From Lachnospiraceae bacterium (GTDB lineage Bacteria > Bacillota > Clostridia > Lachnospirales > Lachnospiraceae): 64,000 nucleotides of DNA. The position numbers and the translations under genes were made by a program. A model generated the notes under the pieces. It saw only the letters and a list, made by a program, of their open reading frames with translations, was not told the origin of the DNA and did not search any database. This document shows positions 33,212 to 42,946 of the stretch, piece after piece (position 1 is the stretch's first letter; the number at the start of each line of letters is the position of its first letter). The stretch lies in contig JAFRLH010000059.1 of assembly GCA_017431345.1 (NCBI GenBank), positions 1-64,000 of the forward strand. Reading direction: 5' to 3'.

Positions 33212-33682
33212 CTATATTTTTAGACCATTTTTCATGAAGACTGAGACGAACAATGACAAAATCATGCCCGGACAGAGAAAAACAGCAGCCGGGATCTGCC
33301 GGCTGCCAGCAGCCGGGATCTGCCGGCTGCCGGCATGCTGTTTCCTTATATATAAACAGTATGCCAGGAGCAGGACCGCGGTACTGAGGAGCGCTGTTAT
33401 CATCTCATTCTCCTTCAGCAGGAACGCCTCCGCCGAAAAAAGCCTGACATCCCCGCCGCCCAGCGCCCTGCCTTCAGAGACGATATAGACAGCCAGGATC
33501 ACAGCAAATACTGCCAACGCTGTACCGGCGTCCCGGCAGAGCTCCTCTGTCCCTCTGTCCGGCCTCGTCAGTCCCAGAAAGAGCACGCCAAGAACGGATT
33601 TTCTGTCAATCTTTCTCCTCCTGCTGTCTGCCGCAGCCGTGTACAAAAGGACCGCGCAGGTGATGATCATCCATCCTGTCAT
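33212..33682 (-). CDS. Small A24-type (CpaA/TadV-like) prepilin peptidase homologue
   Basis: A protein of 156 residues with four or so membrane helices. It contains AAADSRRRKID near residue 18, matching the first Asp of A24 peptidases, and ALGGGDVRLFSAEA (about 90), matching the GxGD second active site. The four-Cys domain of PilD is absent, as in CpaA/TadV enzymes of Tad pili. No Tad gene is in the window. It may process other pilins or be an orphan. The start codon at 33,682 was not verified. A 24 bp direct repeat near the C-terminus duplicates GSRQIPAA. Confidence 0.7.
   Translation of the reverse strand: MTGWMIITCAVLLYTAAADSRRRKIDRKSVLGVLFLGLTRPDRGTEELCRDAGTALAVFAVILAVYIVSEGRALGGGDVRLFSAEAFLLKENEMITALLSTAVLLLAYCLYIRKQHAGSRQIPAAGSRQIPAAVFLCPGMILSLFVSVFMKNGLKI
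33284..33331 (-). repeat. 24 bp direct repeat in the A24-like gene
   Basis: Two perfect tandem copies of 24 bp, giving GSRQIPAA twice in a loop between helices. The copies are in frame. Confidence 0.9.
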
Positions 33683-33710
33683 TTCATGAACTCCTTCCCC
33701 GGATTTCCCG

Positions 33711-33755
33711 AAAAAAACACAGACGGCCCGGTGCTTATGTCCTGGTCATCTGTGT
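33711..33755 (-). terminator. Terminator after the GH25 gene
   Basis: An ACACAGA/TCTGTGT stem (33,717-33,755) with inner CC/GG pairs, followed on the minus strand by seven T. It is about 50 nt after the GH25 stop codon. Confidence 0.7.
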
Positions 33756-33802
33756 CAATGGCTGTATTCTGCAGGATACCGGCTGTACCGGCTGCTTCCT
33801 GC

Positions 33803-35764
33803 TTATTTCTTTCTTACGAGTCTGCCGCTTACATAACCTTTATAGGTCTTTCCTCCGACTTTCACCTTTACGCGATACCATGTCGTCCCTGCTTTATCTT
33901 TCGTCCGGTAATATGCTGTCATCGTCTTCTTTGCCGGGATCGTACAGAGTTTCCTGTATTTTGTACCGGCGTACTTCCTCAGCGTAACGGCTCCTGTCGA
34001 CGTATATTTTGCTTTTGTTTTCTTCGTCCCGAAAACACGGATCGACGAGTATTTTCCATAGTTGTCCCTTGCGTCCACATGACAGACGGCCCGTACCTTA
34101 TAGTAATACTCTGTGTATTTTTTCAGCCCTATATGTTTAAAGCTGCATTTTCCGGATACTTCTCCGGCTTTTTTATAGGTGCCGTTCGGCGCGTCAGAAG
34201 TCCAGATCTCATAGCCGTCAGCACCGCCCACAGCTTTCCATTTGATCGTGACAGACTTCGAAGCGCTCTTTTTCTTTTTCAGGTTCTTGACCTTGCCGAG
34301 CGCCACATCCGCGCATTTGGCGGAAACATATCCGGTAACGGTTTTCCCGTTTATTGTCGGTTTGACCTTAAACCAGGTAAGTCCCTCGTCATTCTCCGTT
34401 TCGGCATAGACCCTGAGTTTTGTACCGGCCTGTACAAAACCGAGCGTATCATGGCTTGTGCCGGCTTTCGTGCGGACATGCGCAGCCTGCGTAATTTTGA
34501 TCTTTTTGGTGCCGTTCGCCTTTGTAGACGCATAAGCGACTGCAGAAGCCGGGCCGGTCACAGCCTTTCCATCCTCGGAATACTTCGCTTTGATCCTGTA
34601 GAAATATTCCTTTCCGGCTTTCAGACCGGTGTCCTTATAGGATGTACCGGTCACCGACGCAATATTATAGAACGGTCCGTCAGCGGAACCGGAACGCTGG
34701 ACGGTGTATCCGGTCGCCGATGACACCGCTTTGAAGCTGAGCGACAGGGAAGAGGAGGATACCTGTTTTACCGAAAGCCCGGATACCTGTTTTGCTTCAT
34801 CCGAGGATTCGGTCAGGGAACCGGATGACTTCGGGCGGTAGTAGAAATTCATGTCCACGGTCGTGGAACAGCCGTCCACCTCTCCGCCGCTGGCATACTG
34901 CCAGATCAGGTATTTTCCGTTGTAGTAGGTATTCGTATTGTAACGCGCGAACCAGATATCACAGAGTTTTTCAAGTTCAGCCGCATTATAATGATCCCGC
35001 AGGCTGTAATATCCGCCATAGACCATCGGTGTATAGCCGGCGGCTTTGATCTTTTCGCAGAACGCCTTCGCCATCTTTGTATAAGTCGCCTTGCTCGGAT
35101 GGACAAGCGCCAGCCGTCCGCCCGGCGTCATTTCGGAGTCAAAGACCACTGGCATTTGGAGTTTCTTTCCGTCGAGCCCTGCTTCGTCAAGGAGCTTAAT
35201 TACATAATCTGCTTCCTTCTGCGCCTCCTTCACCGTGACTGACTGGGAGAAATAATAAATCCCCAGAGGAAGGCCGGCTTCCTGCACGCCCGCAAGATTC
35301 ATATCAAAGTTCTCATCCTTTGTCAGCCGCAGCTTTCCGGGTTTGGATTTCGTGATCCTGGGCTTCAGATCCGTATTCAGCCTGGAATAGCCGATCCGGA
35401 GCATCGTAAAGTCTATGCCGTCCGCTTTCACTTTTTTCCAGTCGACTTTTCCGTTATGTCTGGAAATGTCAATGCCGTTCAGGATCTCACAGTCCCGGAA
35501 TGCATCGGAATGCGTATATTTTTTCCCTGTGTATTTGTTCTTTTTCTTATCCGTAAAAGTACCGTCTGCGGAAACAGTACGTGTGGTCCCTGCGTTTCCG
35601 GATGCAGCCAGACTCTTTGCCTGATAATACCGCTTCACATAATCCGGATCATTCAGGTCTTCTTTCGTGGCCGCCTGCACATCCGCAGACAGAAGAACCG
35701 CCGCACAGACCGCAAGTACCGCAATGACATTTCTGCAGGAAAACAATGATCTCCCCAAAATCAT
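33803..35764 (-). CDS. Secreted GH25 lysozyme with FnIII and SH3 domains
   Basis: About 653 residues. A signal peptide (NVIAVLAVCAAVLLSADVQA) is followed by a linker and a GH25 domain at about 95-290: NGIDISRHNG..DW (first catalytic Asp), then FDSEM (Asp/Glu pair) and FARYNTNTY, YLIWQYAS, VDMNFYY. Next are two FnIII domains (about 325-415, 490-580), each followed by an SH3-like wall-binding domain. It should cut the muramic acid beta-1,4 bond in peptidoglycan. ATG at 35,764 is favoured since GAGAGG lies 9 nt before it; ATG at 35,773 would touch that motif. Confidence 0.9.
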   Translation of the reverse strand: MILGRSLFSCRNVIAVLAVCAAVLLSADVQAATKEDLNDPDYVKRYYQAKSLAASGNAGTTRTVSADGTFTDKKKNKYTGKKYTHSDAFRDCEILNGIDISRHNGKVDWKKVKADGIDFTMLRIGYSRLNTDLKPRITKSKPGKLRLTKDENFDMNLAGVQEAGLPLGIYYFSQSVTVKEAQKEADYVIKLLDEAGLDGKKLQMPVVFDSEMTPGGRLALVHPSKATYTKMAKAFCEKIKAAGYTPMVYGGYYSLRDHYNAAELEKLCDIWFARYNTNTYYNGKYLIWQYASGGEVDGCSTTVDMNFYYRPKSSGSLTESSDEAKQVSGLSVKQVSSSSLSLSFKAVSSATGYTVQRSGSADGPFYNIASVTGTSYKDTGLKAGKEYFYRIKAKYSEDGKAVTGPASAVAYASTKANGTKKIKITQAAHVRTKAGTSHDTLGFVQAGTKLRVYAETENDEGLTWFKVKPTINGKTVTGYVSAKCADVALGKVKNLKKKKSASKSVTIKWKAVGGADGYEIWTSDAPNGTYKKAGEVSGKCSFKHIGLKKYTEYYYKVRAVCHVDARDNYGKYSSIRVFGTKKTKAKYTSTGAVTLRKYAGTKYRKLCTIPAKKTMTAYYRTKDKAGTTWYRVKVKVGGKTYKGYVSGRLVRKK

Positions 35765-35835
35765 ATTTTTCATCCTCTCGCACTGCCTTTGAAAGGGCAG
35801 ATTTAAATGTTGCGCTTTTGTTACAAACTTATTAC

Positions 35836-35864
35836 AGTTTACGACATGCCCCTTGTTTTGTCAA
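35836..35864 (-). promoter_or_regulatory. Promoter of the GH25 gene
   Basis: A perfect -35 TTGACA (35,859-35,864), 17 bp spacer and -10 TAAACT (35,836-35,841) on the minus strand, about 70 nt before the start codon. Confidence 0.8.
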
Positions 35865-35923
35865 GCGCAGCGAAAAGATCAGGGGAGACAGAGGACCGTC
35901 CCCTGTCTCCCTGTCTCCCGGGT

Positions 35924-37102
35924 TCAGTGCTTCAGGAAGAGCCTTACCCCCTTCATCGCATGTTCCACCGGGAAAGGCATCAGTGCCTTTTTCGCGTTTT
36001 TCAGTTCTTCCCTGATCGGGATATGCTGCGGGCAGTGCTTCTCACAGGCCCCGCACTGAATGCATTTGCTGACATCGCTGTTGTCGCGCTTCATGCCGGT
36101 GATCTGCAGATATTCCAGCATGACCTGGGTCTTCGGTTCATAGGCGAGCTTGTTGTAGTTCAGGAATGTATTCGGGATATCGACGCCCTGCGGGCATGGC
36201 ATACAGTACGCGCAGCCGGTGCATCCTACTTTCACGGATTGATTGATCGCTTCCTTCACCTTTTCTATAAGGAAGAAGTCCCGCTTCGTGAATTCACCGG
36301 GCATTGCCTCAGACGCTACCCGGACATTCTCCGTCACCATCTCCATCGTGTTCATTCCGGAGAGCACGCAGGTCACTTCCGGCTGGTTGTAAAGCCAGCG
36401 GAAAGCCCATTCGGCGGGAGAACGTTTTACCGGATACGCTTCCATGAGCTTCTTCGCCCTGGGAGGCAGATATTTTACGAGCCGGCCCCCGCGGAGAGGC
36501 TCCATGATCACGACCGGGATGCCTTTTGCGGCCGCGTACTGCAGGCCTTCCTTCCCTGCCTGCGTATTTTCGTCCAGGTAATTATACTGGATCTGGCAGA
36601 AATCCCAGTCATAGGCATCGATCAGTGCCTTGAAAGTCGGCGTATCCCCGTGGAAGGAGAAACCGATATTCCGGATCTCACCGGACGCCTTCTTCCTGTC
36701 AATCCATTCCTTCATGCCAAATCCGGCAAGTTTGTCCCATGCAGCTGTATCCGGAAGCATATGCATGAGATACAGATCGATATGATCTGTTTTCAGGCGT
36801 TTTTTCTGTTCGTCGAAATACCTGTCGACTGCTTTCGGATTCTTGATGAGATAGTGCGGAAGCTTCGTCGCAATGTATACCTTGTCCCGGCACTGGTTGC
36901 GCTCCAGGATCGTCCCGAGCGCCTCCTCGCTTCCGGAATAGACATAAGCTGTATCGAGATAATTCACGCCGGCTTCGATCGCCGCCATGACCTCGCGTTC
37001 CGCCTTGTCAATGTCGATCCGGTTTCCCTTTTTGTCGAACCGCATGCATCCATAGCCGAGCACGGATACTTCCGTTCCGTCTTTCAGTTTTCTGTACTGC
37101 AT
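35924..37102 (-). CDS. Aldo/keto reductase with C-terminal 4Fe-4S domain
   Basis: A protein of 392 residues. The N-terminal TIM barrel has the AKR signature with the catalytic Tyr in LDTAYVYSGSE, Asp upstream, and Lys/His equivalents in IATKLPHY and LYLMHML. The C-terminus has a ferredoxin-like cluster pair, CTGCAYCMPCP and CIQCGACEKHCP, typical of anaerobe AKRs that may exchange electrons through Fe-S clusters. Its substrate is unknown. Start ATG at 37,102 follows GGGGTG. It is 46 nt after the permease-kinase gene and may share its transcript. Confidence 0.93.
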   Translation of the reverse strand: MQYRKLKDGTEVSVLGYGCMRFDKKGNRIDIDKAEREVMAAIEAGVNYLDTAYVYSGSEEALGTILERNQCRDKVYIATKLPHYLIKNPKAVDRYFDEQKKRLKTDHIDLYLMHMLPDTAAWDKLAGFGMKEWIDRKKASGEIRNIGFSFHGDTPTFKALIDAYDWDFCQIQYNYLDENTQAGKEGLQYAAAKGIPVVIMEPLRGGRLVKYLPPRAKKLMEAYPVKRSPAEWAFRWLYNQPEVTCVLSGMNTMEMVTENVRVASEAMPGEFTKRDFFLIEKVKEAINQSVKVGCTGCAYCMPCPQGVDIPNTFLNYNKLAYEPKTQVMLEYLQITGMKRDNSDVSKCIQCGACEKHCPQHIPIREELKNAKKALMPFPVEHAMKGVRLFLKH

Positions 37103-37148
37103 GTTTTCACCCCGCTTTTCCGAAGGCTGCTCTGCAGCCTTCCCTTTT

Positions 37149-39989
37149 TTATCTGTTATGATCCGTTTTCCCTGCTTTTTCCGCTTCCCACAGGACTTCA
37201 GTAAGCGTCTTCATCAGGATTCCTACATCCACCGGCTTTGCGATATGCCCCTGCATGCCGGCTTTTTCAGCTGCCTCCACATCTTCCTTGAAGGCATTGG
37301 CCGTCATGGCAAGGATCGGTATGCCCGCAAGCTGTCTGTCCGGCAGATTCCGGATGATCCGGGTCGCTTCATACCCATCCATGACCGGCATCTGGATATC
37401 CATCAGGATCGCATCATAGTATCCCGGCGCGGACGCCGCTACCATGTCTGCCGCGATCTTTCCGTTTTCGGCGGTCTCCGTCATAAATCCGGCCTGGGTC
37501 AGGATCATATTGGCGATCTCCATATTGATCATATTATCCTCTACGATCAGCAGGCGTTTCTTTGTAAAATCAATTTCCTTTTCTGCCGTATCGGTGCTGT
37601 CCGTCTCTTCCTCTTCGTTTGCCTGATCCACGATATCCGATTCCTCAGCCAGTCTCATCTTCAGCCGGATAATGATCTCCGTGCCGCTGCCCGGCGCAGT
37701 CAGGACCTCAATGGTACCGCCCATCAGATCCACGATGCTCTTGGTAATGGACATCCCGAGTCCCGTGCCTTCGATGCCGCTTACCGTGGAGGTGCGCTCC
37801 CTTTCAAAAGCATCGAACATCTTGTCCGCGAATTCCTTCGACATCCCGATCCCGGTATCCTGCACGCGGATCTCATAGGAACCGTAGCCGTTCTCCTCTG
37901 TGCCGGCCTGCCAGAGAGAAACGCTGATCCTTCCCCCTTCCGGTGTAAATTTAAAGGCATTGCTGATGACATTTAAGAGCACGCGGTTCAGGTTTTTCCG
38001 GTCGCACCAGACATATCTGTTCCGGATCTGGCCGGTATGCACCTGGAAATCCATATTCTTCTGACGCATCTGCTCTGAGAAAAGATCATAGATCCCGTCA
38101 AAGACCGCCGGAAGATCTGACGGAATATATTCCAGCTCGATCCGGCCGTTCTCTATACGGCTCATTTCCAGGACGTCGTTGATCAGTGCCAGAAGATGCT
38201 GTCCGGAGCTGTCAATCTTGTCCAGATAATCATGGACCTTCGTAAGATCGTTCTCCTTCCGCGCCAGATTGGTGTAACCGATAATCGCGTTCATTGGGGT
38301 ACGGATATCATGCGACATATTGAACAGGAACTGGCTCTTTGCCAGACTGCTCTCTACTGCATGGATCTTTTCCCGTTCCACAGCTTCATGCTTCTTTCTG
38401 ACAACATTCTGAACATACAGCATGACTGCCAGTCCGACGAAAATGATGATCAGCAGGATCACGCCGCCGTATGCAAGAGAGTTCCTTACCTCTTCCATGC
38501 TCCCGCCGGCTGCCAGCCGCTTCGCCATCCACAGAAGAGCGGAATAAACGAGCAGGGCGAAAAGCACTACGCCCGATGTCGACATGCCGCTGTACTCCGT
38601 CAGGGAGCTGCGCGTGACAGTTCTCCAGTAGAACACAAAGCCCAGCAGGCACCAGAAGGAAAGCAGCAGGAATGCTTCGCTTCCCATTGCTTCCATCGCC
38701 GACAGACGGGGTACGAGCTGCACGATCGCGAACAGGACGGAGATCAGTGTGCCGGCCATCCCGGTGATCATAATCTCTCTTTTTCCTTCAGCCATTGCGA
38801 TCTTATATGCAGCAGCGGAGGTATATCCGAATCCCACGATCGCGCCGAATGACGTCAGATCAACGAACCAGTTCAGCGTATTTCTGCCAAGCAGCGAAAG
38901 GAAGATGGAAAGGACCATTATGAAAAGAATGCTGTACGTTGTTTCCGAGAACTTCTCCGAAAGGATCCTGTCTTCCGCCATGGTCGAGAGGACTCTGGTG
39001 GACGCCCGGTAACCGCCGATGATTCCTGTCAGGATCGCTGCCACAGCCGTGACTGTCATCACGGCAAGCCCCGCCGTTCCCATGATGGAATGCGCGGCGT
39101 AGAAAGTAGGCACGGATGACACACCGTTCAGGGTGCCAAGCGCAGTGATATATTCCTGCCAGGAGGAAAAACCGTCCGGCCTCGACGACACGCTCACGAG
39201 CGCCATGGCGATATAGGCAAAAGCGGCTGCAATGATAGCGATGAAAAGGATCCGCCAGGACTTTTTTATAGGGAACTTAAAGTGTGCGGTATCAAAACAC
39301 GTGATCTCAAAGCCGACATAAGCCCAGGGGGCCAGAATGACCAGGCTGAATACGGCATATTCCCTGCTCACCGCTGACGTGCCGAACGAAGTCAGTGCGC
39401 CATTCCTGACAGCATCCGGAAGACAGAATACGGCAGTGACCAGGATTCCTGCAAAAAGAATCACCGCCAGTATGGTAAGCAGCTTCTGCAGGAAGGGCTT
39501 GGCGGCAACAAAAAGGACGCCCGTGCCGGCAAGCACAAGAACCGAGACGACCGTCTCGCCCATATAGATCGTGTTTCCCGCGATCGTGTAGTGAAAACCT
39601 GTACGTGCCGCGCTGCTGAAAAGGATACGAACAACAAAGAAAAGGGCTGTTCCGTTCAGGAAAACGATGGTCAGATAGGACAGGCACAGGAACCATGAAC
39701 TCAGGAATGCATGATCCCGGCCGAACGCTTCCTTTGTATACGAATAAACGCCTCCGGTGATCGAAGTCCTCCCCATCAGATAGGAAAAATTACGGGCGAT
39801 GACCAGCATGACCGCCATTCCGATCAGCATGGAGATGGCAGTGCCCGCAGGTCCGGCCACGGGAAGGAAGGTGTTCCCCGGCATGGCAAATACGCCCCAG
39901 CCGACCATGCAGCCGAAAGCCATGCCCCACACATCTATGGGAGACAGATATCTGTCCAGCTGTTTTATTTGATTACTGTTCGGATCCAT
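37149..39989 (-). CDS. APC-family permease fused to hybrid histidine kinase
   Basis: A protein of 946 residues. Residues 1-480 look like an amino acid/polyamine/cation (APC) transporter: GWGVFAMPGNTF near TM1, GGVYSYTKEAFGRDHAFLSSW and about 12 membrane helices. A last helix (about 505-530) leads to the HisKA domain, with phospho-acceptor His560 in MSHDIRTPMN, then the ATPase domain (N box NAFKFTPEGG, G1 DTGIGMS, G2 GTGLGMSI). A receiver domain follows with Asp864 in MDIQMPVMDG. The permease may sense or carry an amino acid and drive the kinase. CbrA is similar in plan but uses an SSS domain. No cognate regulator is adjacent. Confidence 0.88.
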   Translation of the reverse strand: MDPNSNQIKQLDRYLSPIDVWGMAFGCMVGWGVFAMPGNTFLPVAGPAGTAISMLIGMAVMLVIARNFSYLMGRTSITGGVYSYTKEAFGRDHAFLSSWFLCLSYLTIVFLNGTALFFVVRILFSSAARTGFHYTIAGNTIYMGETVVSVLVLAGTGVLFVAAKPFLQKLLTILAVILFAGILVTAVFCLPDAVRNGALTSFGTSAVSREYAVFSLVILAPWAYVGFEITCFDTAHFKFPIKKSWRILFIAIIAAAFAYIAMALVSVSSRPDGFSSWQEYITALGTLNGVSSVPTFYAAHSIMGTAGLAVMTVTAVAAILTGIIGGYRASTRVLSTMAEDRILSEKFSETTYSILFIMVLSIFLSLLGRNTLNWFVDLTSFGAIVGFGYTSAAAYKIAMAEGKREIMITGMAGTLISVLFAIVQLVPRLSAMEAMGSEAFLLLSFWCLLGFVFYWRTVTRSSLTEYSGMSTSGVVLFALLVYSALLWMAKRLAAGGSMEEVRNSLAYGGVILLIIIFVGLAVMLYVQNVVRKKHEAVEREKIHAVESSLAKSQFLFNMSHDIRTPMNAIIGYTNLARKENDLTKVHDYLDKIDSSGQHLLALINDVLEMSRIENGRIELEYIPSDLPAVFDGIYDLFSEQMRQKNMDFQVHTGQIRNRYVWCDRKNLNRVLLNVISNAFKFTPEGGRISVSLWQAGTEENGYGSYEIRVQDTGIGMSKEFADKMFDAFERERTSTVSGIEGTGLGMSITKSIVDLMGGTIEVLTAPGSGTEIIIRLKMRLAEESDIVDQANEEEETDSTDTAEKEIDFTKKRLLIVEDNMINMEIANMILTQAGFMTETAENGKIAADMVAASAPGYYDAILMDIQMPVMDGYEATRIIRNLPDRQLAGIPILAMTANAFKEDVEAAEKAGMQGHIAKPVDVGILMKTLTEVLWEAEKAGKTDHNR

Positions 39990-40059
39990 CGATTTTCTCC
40001 ACGAATTCTTTTGCAGCGCTTTTGGAGCGCTTCGATAAAAATTTCCTTCTTATTATGTC

Positions 40060-40160
40060 CAGTGTCCGGCGCCCCGGTATAAAAGCTGGTCTTTTCGTCC
40101 TGCGTCCGGCGCCCCGGAAACAGGAAATGCTTTACTTCGTCCAGCGTCCGGATGCGCCGC
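40060..40160. repeat. Degenerate 40 bp tandem copies around the methyltransferase 3' end
   Basis: GTCCGGCGCCCCGG occurs at about 40,064 and 40,103. A diverged relative (GTCCGGATGCGCCGCAC) forms the last codons of the methyltransferase. It looks like a small tandem duplication of the gene end that has drifted. Confidence 0.45.
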
Positions 40161-41004
40161 ACGGAAGCACCATGCCGGATGCCGTTACCGGCAGGCCGAT
40201 CTCATCCGCTGTGATCTTTCCCCCGTACTGCGGCTTCACTGTCAGTCCCAGCATATAGGACATTACAGACGGCGCCAGGCCGGTCGTATAGGAATTAATA
40301 AGGAAGAAAAGCGGATCATCCGACAGCAGTTCCGCGCAGGCCTGCACCAGAGGGAACAAGGCGTCCTCGATCTTCCACAGTTCGCCCTTCGGCCCGCGGC
40401 CGTAAGACGGCGGATCCATGATGATCGCGTCGTAATGATTTCCGCGCCGGCCTTCCCGCTCGACGAATTTCATGCAGTCGTCGACGATCCAGCGGATCGG
40501 TGCTTCTGCCAGACCGGAAGCTTTTGCATTTTCCTTTGCCCATGTCACCATGCCTTTGGAAGCATCGACATGGGTGACGGATGCGCCGGCTGCGGCTGCC
40601 GCCAATGTCGCTCCGCCGGTATACGCGAACAGGTTCAGCACCTTGACCGGTCTTCCGCTCCGGCTGATCAGATCATACATCCATTCCCAGTTCACTGCCT
40701 GCTCCGGAAATACGCCGGTATGCTTGAAAGTAAAGGGTTTCAGATTGAAATGAAGCTTCTTTTCCCGCAGGGGAAATGTGATCTCCCACTGCTCCGGCAG
40801 GTCGAAGAACTCCCAGGAGCCGCCGCCGGAGTGGCTGCGGTGGTAAATACCGTTCGGTTTTTTCCAGCCGCGGTTCTTCTTCGCAGAATGCCAGATCGCC
40901 TGGGGATCCGGGCGGATGAGGAGGTACTCTCCCCAGCGCTCCAGTTTTTCCTTATCGGAAGTATCTAAAATTTCATAGTCTTTCCAGTTTGATGCTGTCC
41001 ACAT
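40132..41004 (-). CDS. Class I SAM-dependent rRNA methyltransferase (RlmI/RlmK-like)
   Basis: A protein of 290 residues with a Rossmann methyltransferase domain: SAM motif I VLNLFAYTGGATLAAAAAGA (about 130-150), acidic loop HVDASKG, and catalytic motif DPPSYGRGPKG (about 198). The DPPSYGRG loop and the NLFAYTGG motif occur in RlmI and RlmK, which methylate 23S rRNA bases. It lacks their N-terminal PUA domain; its own N-terminal region (WHSAKKNRGWKK) is basic. Start ATG at 41,004 has AAAGGAAG upstream. The exact target is inferred. Confidence 0.85.
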   Translation of the reverse strand: MWTASNWKDYEILDTSDKEKLERWGEYLLIRPDPQAIWHSAKKNRGWKKPNGIYHRSHSGGGSWEFFDLPEQWEITFPLREKKLHFNLKPFTFKHTGVFPEQAVNWEWMYDLISRSGRPVKVLNLFAYTGGATLAAAAAGASVTHVDASKGMVTWAKENAKASGLAEAPIRWIVDDCMKFVEREGRRGNHYDAIIMDPPSYGRGPKGELWKIEDALFPLVQACAELLSDDPLFFLINSYTTGLAPSVMSYMLGLTVKPQYGGKITADEIGLPVTASGMVLPCGASGRWTK

Positions 41005-41336
41005 GTTTCTGCTTCCTTTCAGTTCCGCTCTATACGCCTTTTCATTCCGCCTCTGTTTTGTGCGGCAAACAGATGATTTTCAGGCAAAGATACCCTATCA
41101 GCATCACATTTTTCTTGCACCGTTTTATGATCGTCATTATTTTGTGCAATCTCCAATGATTTTTCTCGGACGGGTACCCTTTTTTCCGGCTTGCGGAGGA
41201 TTTTTCATTCATCAATGGGGTACCTGTTTGTCTGAAATCTTTGTTTATCGCACAAGTCGTAAAACCCTTTCTGGTTCTGTACGTGAAAATACCGGCATCG
41301 CCGCATGATTTACTCTCATACAACGCCTGCAGTGCT
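41005..41336. other. Intergenic stretch, nothing identified
   Basis: About 330 bp between the MATE gene and the methyltransferase gene, both minus strand. It is AT-richer than its surroundings. I see no RNA gene, no strong hairpin with a T tract and no convincing promoter. It should hold the methyltransferase promoter and the end of the MATE transcript. Confidence 0.5.
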
Positions 41337-42710
41337 TTATGCTTCCGTGTTTTTTTCTTCCTTCCACTTTCCGGACAGATAAAATGTTCCGCCGATCACG
41401 AACGGCATGAATCCGGCCAGCGCGTCCCCCATCCAGAATCCGAAGCAGTCCAGCTTCATCGCAAATCCAAGAAGCGCTGCCAGCCCGATGCGGCTGATCA
41501 CGCCGTCGATGATCGCAACTGCCAGATTCAGTTTTGATCTTCCCGATCCGTTGATCAGTGAAAATGCGACGCTCCTGGTAGATGCCCCATAGAAATTCAG
41601 GATGATCGGCAGCGTCAGCACGCCGGCCAGCGCGAGCACATCCGCTTCCTGTGTAAAGATGCCGTAGACTGCATTCGGCCACAAGAGCATGATCATCGTG
41701 AAGACCACTGATATCCCCGTTCCGATCACAAAGATCGTAAACAGGATCCGGTTCACGCGGTCGTATTTCCTTCCGCCGAGATTCTGGCCCGCCATTGTGC
41801 TGCCGGCTGCGGTAAACGACTGCGAAATGACGCCGCACATTGTATTGACTTTGTTGAAAATACCTGACAGCGCGGAATAGGTAACGTCAAAGATATTGAT
41901 CCAGGACATCAGGACGATCTTGGAAAAGCTGATCGCCGCGGACTGGATCGCCATCGGAATGCCCAGAGAAAGCAGTCTGGCAAACGCCTTCCCGTCTATC
42001 TTAAAACTTGTCAGCCTGAAATCAAAGCCGAAGCTTTCTTTTCTTCGGTACAGATAGATCAGCGCGAACAGGAAGCTCGTTCCCTGCCCGATCACCGTTG
42101 CCAGCGCCGCGCCGAACACCTCCAGCCCGACATATTTTACGAAGAGGATATCCAGCACCGTATTCAGGACGGAAGCGATCGCGATAAAGATGAACGGCCG
42201 TCTGCTGTCGCCCATCCCGCGCAGGATCGCGCTGACGATATTATAGCCATAAATGAATATCAGGCCGCAGGTGCAGGTGACCAGGTAATCCATGGCGAAC
42301 TTTTCAGCAGCAGCTGGTGTATTCAGCCAGGAGAGAATGCTGAACCGCAGCATATAACAGACCAGCGCGATCACCAGGGACGCCCCCAGCAGGAACGTGA
42401 ACATCGTTCCGATCGTCTTCCTTATTTCATCTCTTTTTCCTGCGCCGACGGCTCTCGCAATGATCACCTGGCCGGCAGAAGAAAAGCCCATCGCCACGAA
42501 CGTCAGCAGATGCAGGATATCCCCGCCGATCGAAACGGCGGACATGCCTGCCTTCCCTATATAATTGCCGACGATGACCATGTCGATCAGATTGTAAAAC
42601 GCCTGCAGCGCATTGGATACAAAAAGCGGGAACGCGAACCGGAGAAGCTGCGGCACGACCGGCCCCTCTGTCATGTCGCGGATCATCGTCCCCGTGGAAC
42701 TGCTGCTCAT
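41337..42710 (-). CDS. MATE-family multidrug efflux transporter
   Basis: A protein of 457 residues with 12 membrane helices in two six-helix halves and the MATE signatures FYNLIDMVIVGNYIGKAGMSAVS near TM1-2 and LGIPMAIQSAAISFSKIVL in the second half. Such proteins export cationic drugs or metabolites in exchange for Na+ or H+. Start ATG at 42,710 follows AAAGAGG. It is transcribed away from the lipoprotein gene at 42,947. The substrate is unknown. Confidence 0.93.
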   Translation of the reverse strand: MSSSSTGTMIRDMTEGPVVPQLLRFAFPLFVSNALQAFYNLIDMVIVGNYIGKAGMSAVSIGGDILHLLTFVAMGFSSAGQVIIARAVGAGKRDEIRKTIGTMFTFLLGASLVIALVCYMLRFSILSWLNTPAAAEKFAMDYLVTCTCGLIFIYGYNIVSAILRGMGDSRRPFIFIAIASVLNTVLDILFVKYVGLEVFGAALATVIGQGTSFLFALIYLYRRKESFGFDFRLTSFKIDGKAFARLLSLGIPMAIQSAAISFSKIVLMSWINIFDVTYSALSGIFNKVNTMCGVISQSFTAAGSTMAGQNLGGRKYDRVNRILFTIFVIGTGISVVFTMIMLLWPNAVYGIFTQEADVLALAGVLTLPIILNFYGASTRSVAFSLINGSGRSKLNLAVAIIDGVISRIGLAALLGFAMKLDCFGFWMGDALAGFMPFVIGGTFYLSGKWKEEKNTEA

Positions 42711-42946
42711 TATTGCTACCTCTTTCTCTACTTGTGGGTAATGATACCATCCGGCAGGTATTTCTTCAAGCTTCTTCTCTGCAGCGCAGCCGCCGGGGGA
42801 TTTTCATTTCCGGAACTTCCCGGATCTTTCGAAAAAAAGCGCTGTTTCCGATCCCATTTTTCATAAAGTATTAATCTACGCGTCAACAAAACTGCACAAT
42901 TTTGGTTTATACTATAGTCACACTTCTTAAAGAGAGGAATTACACA

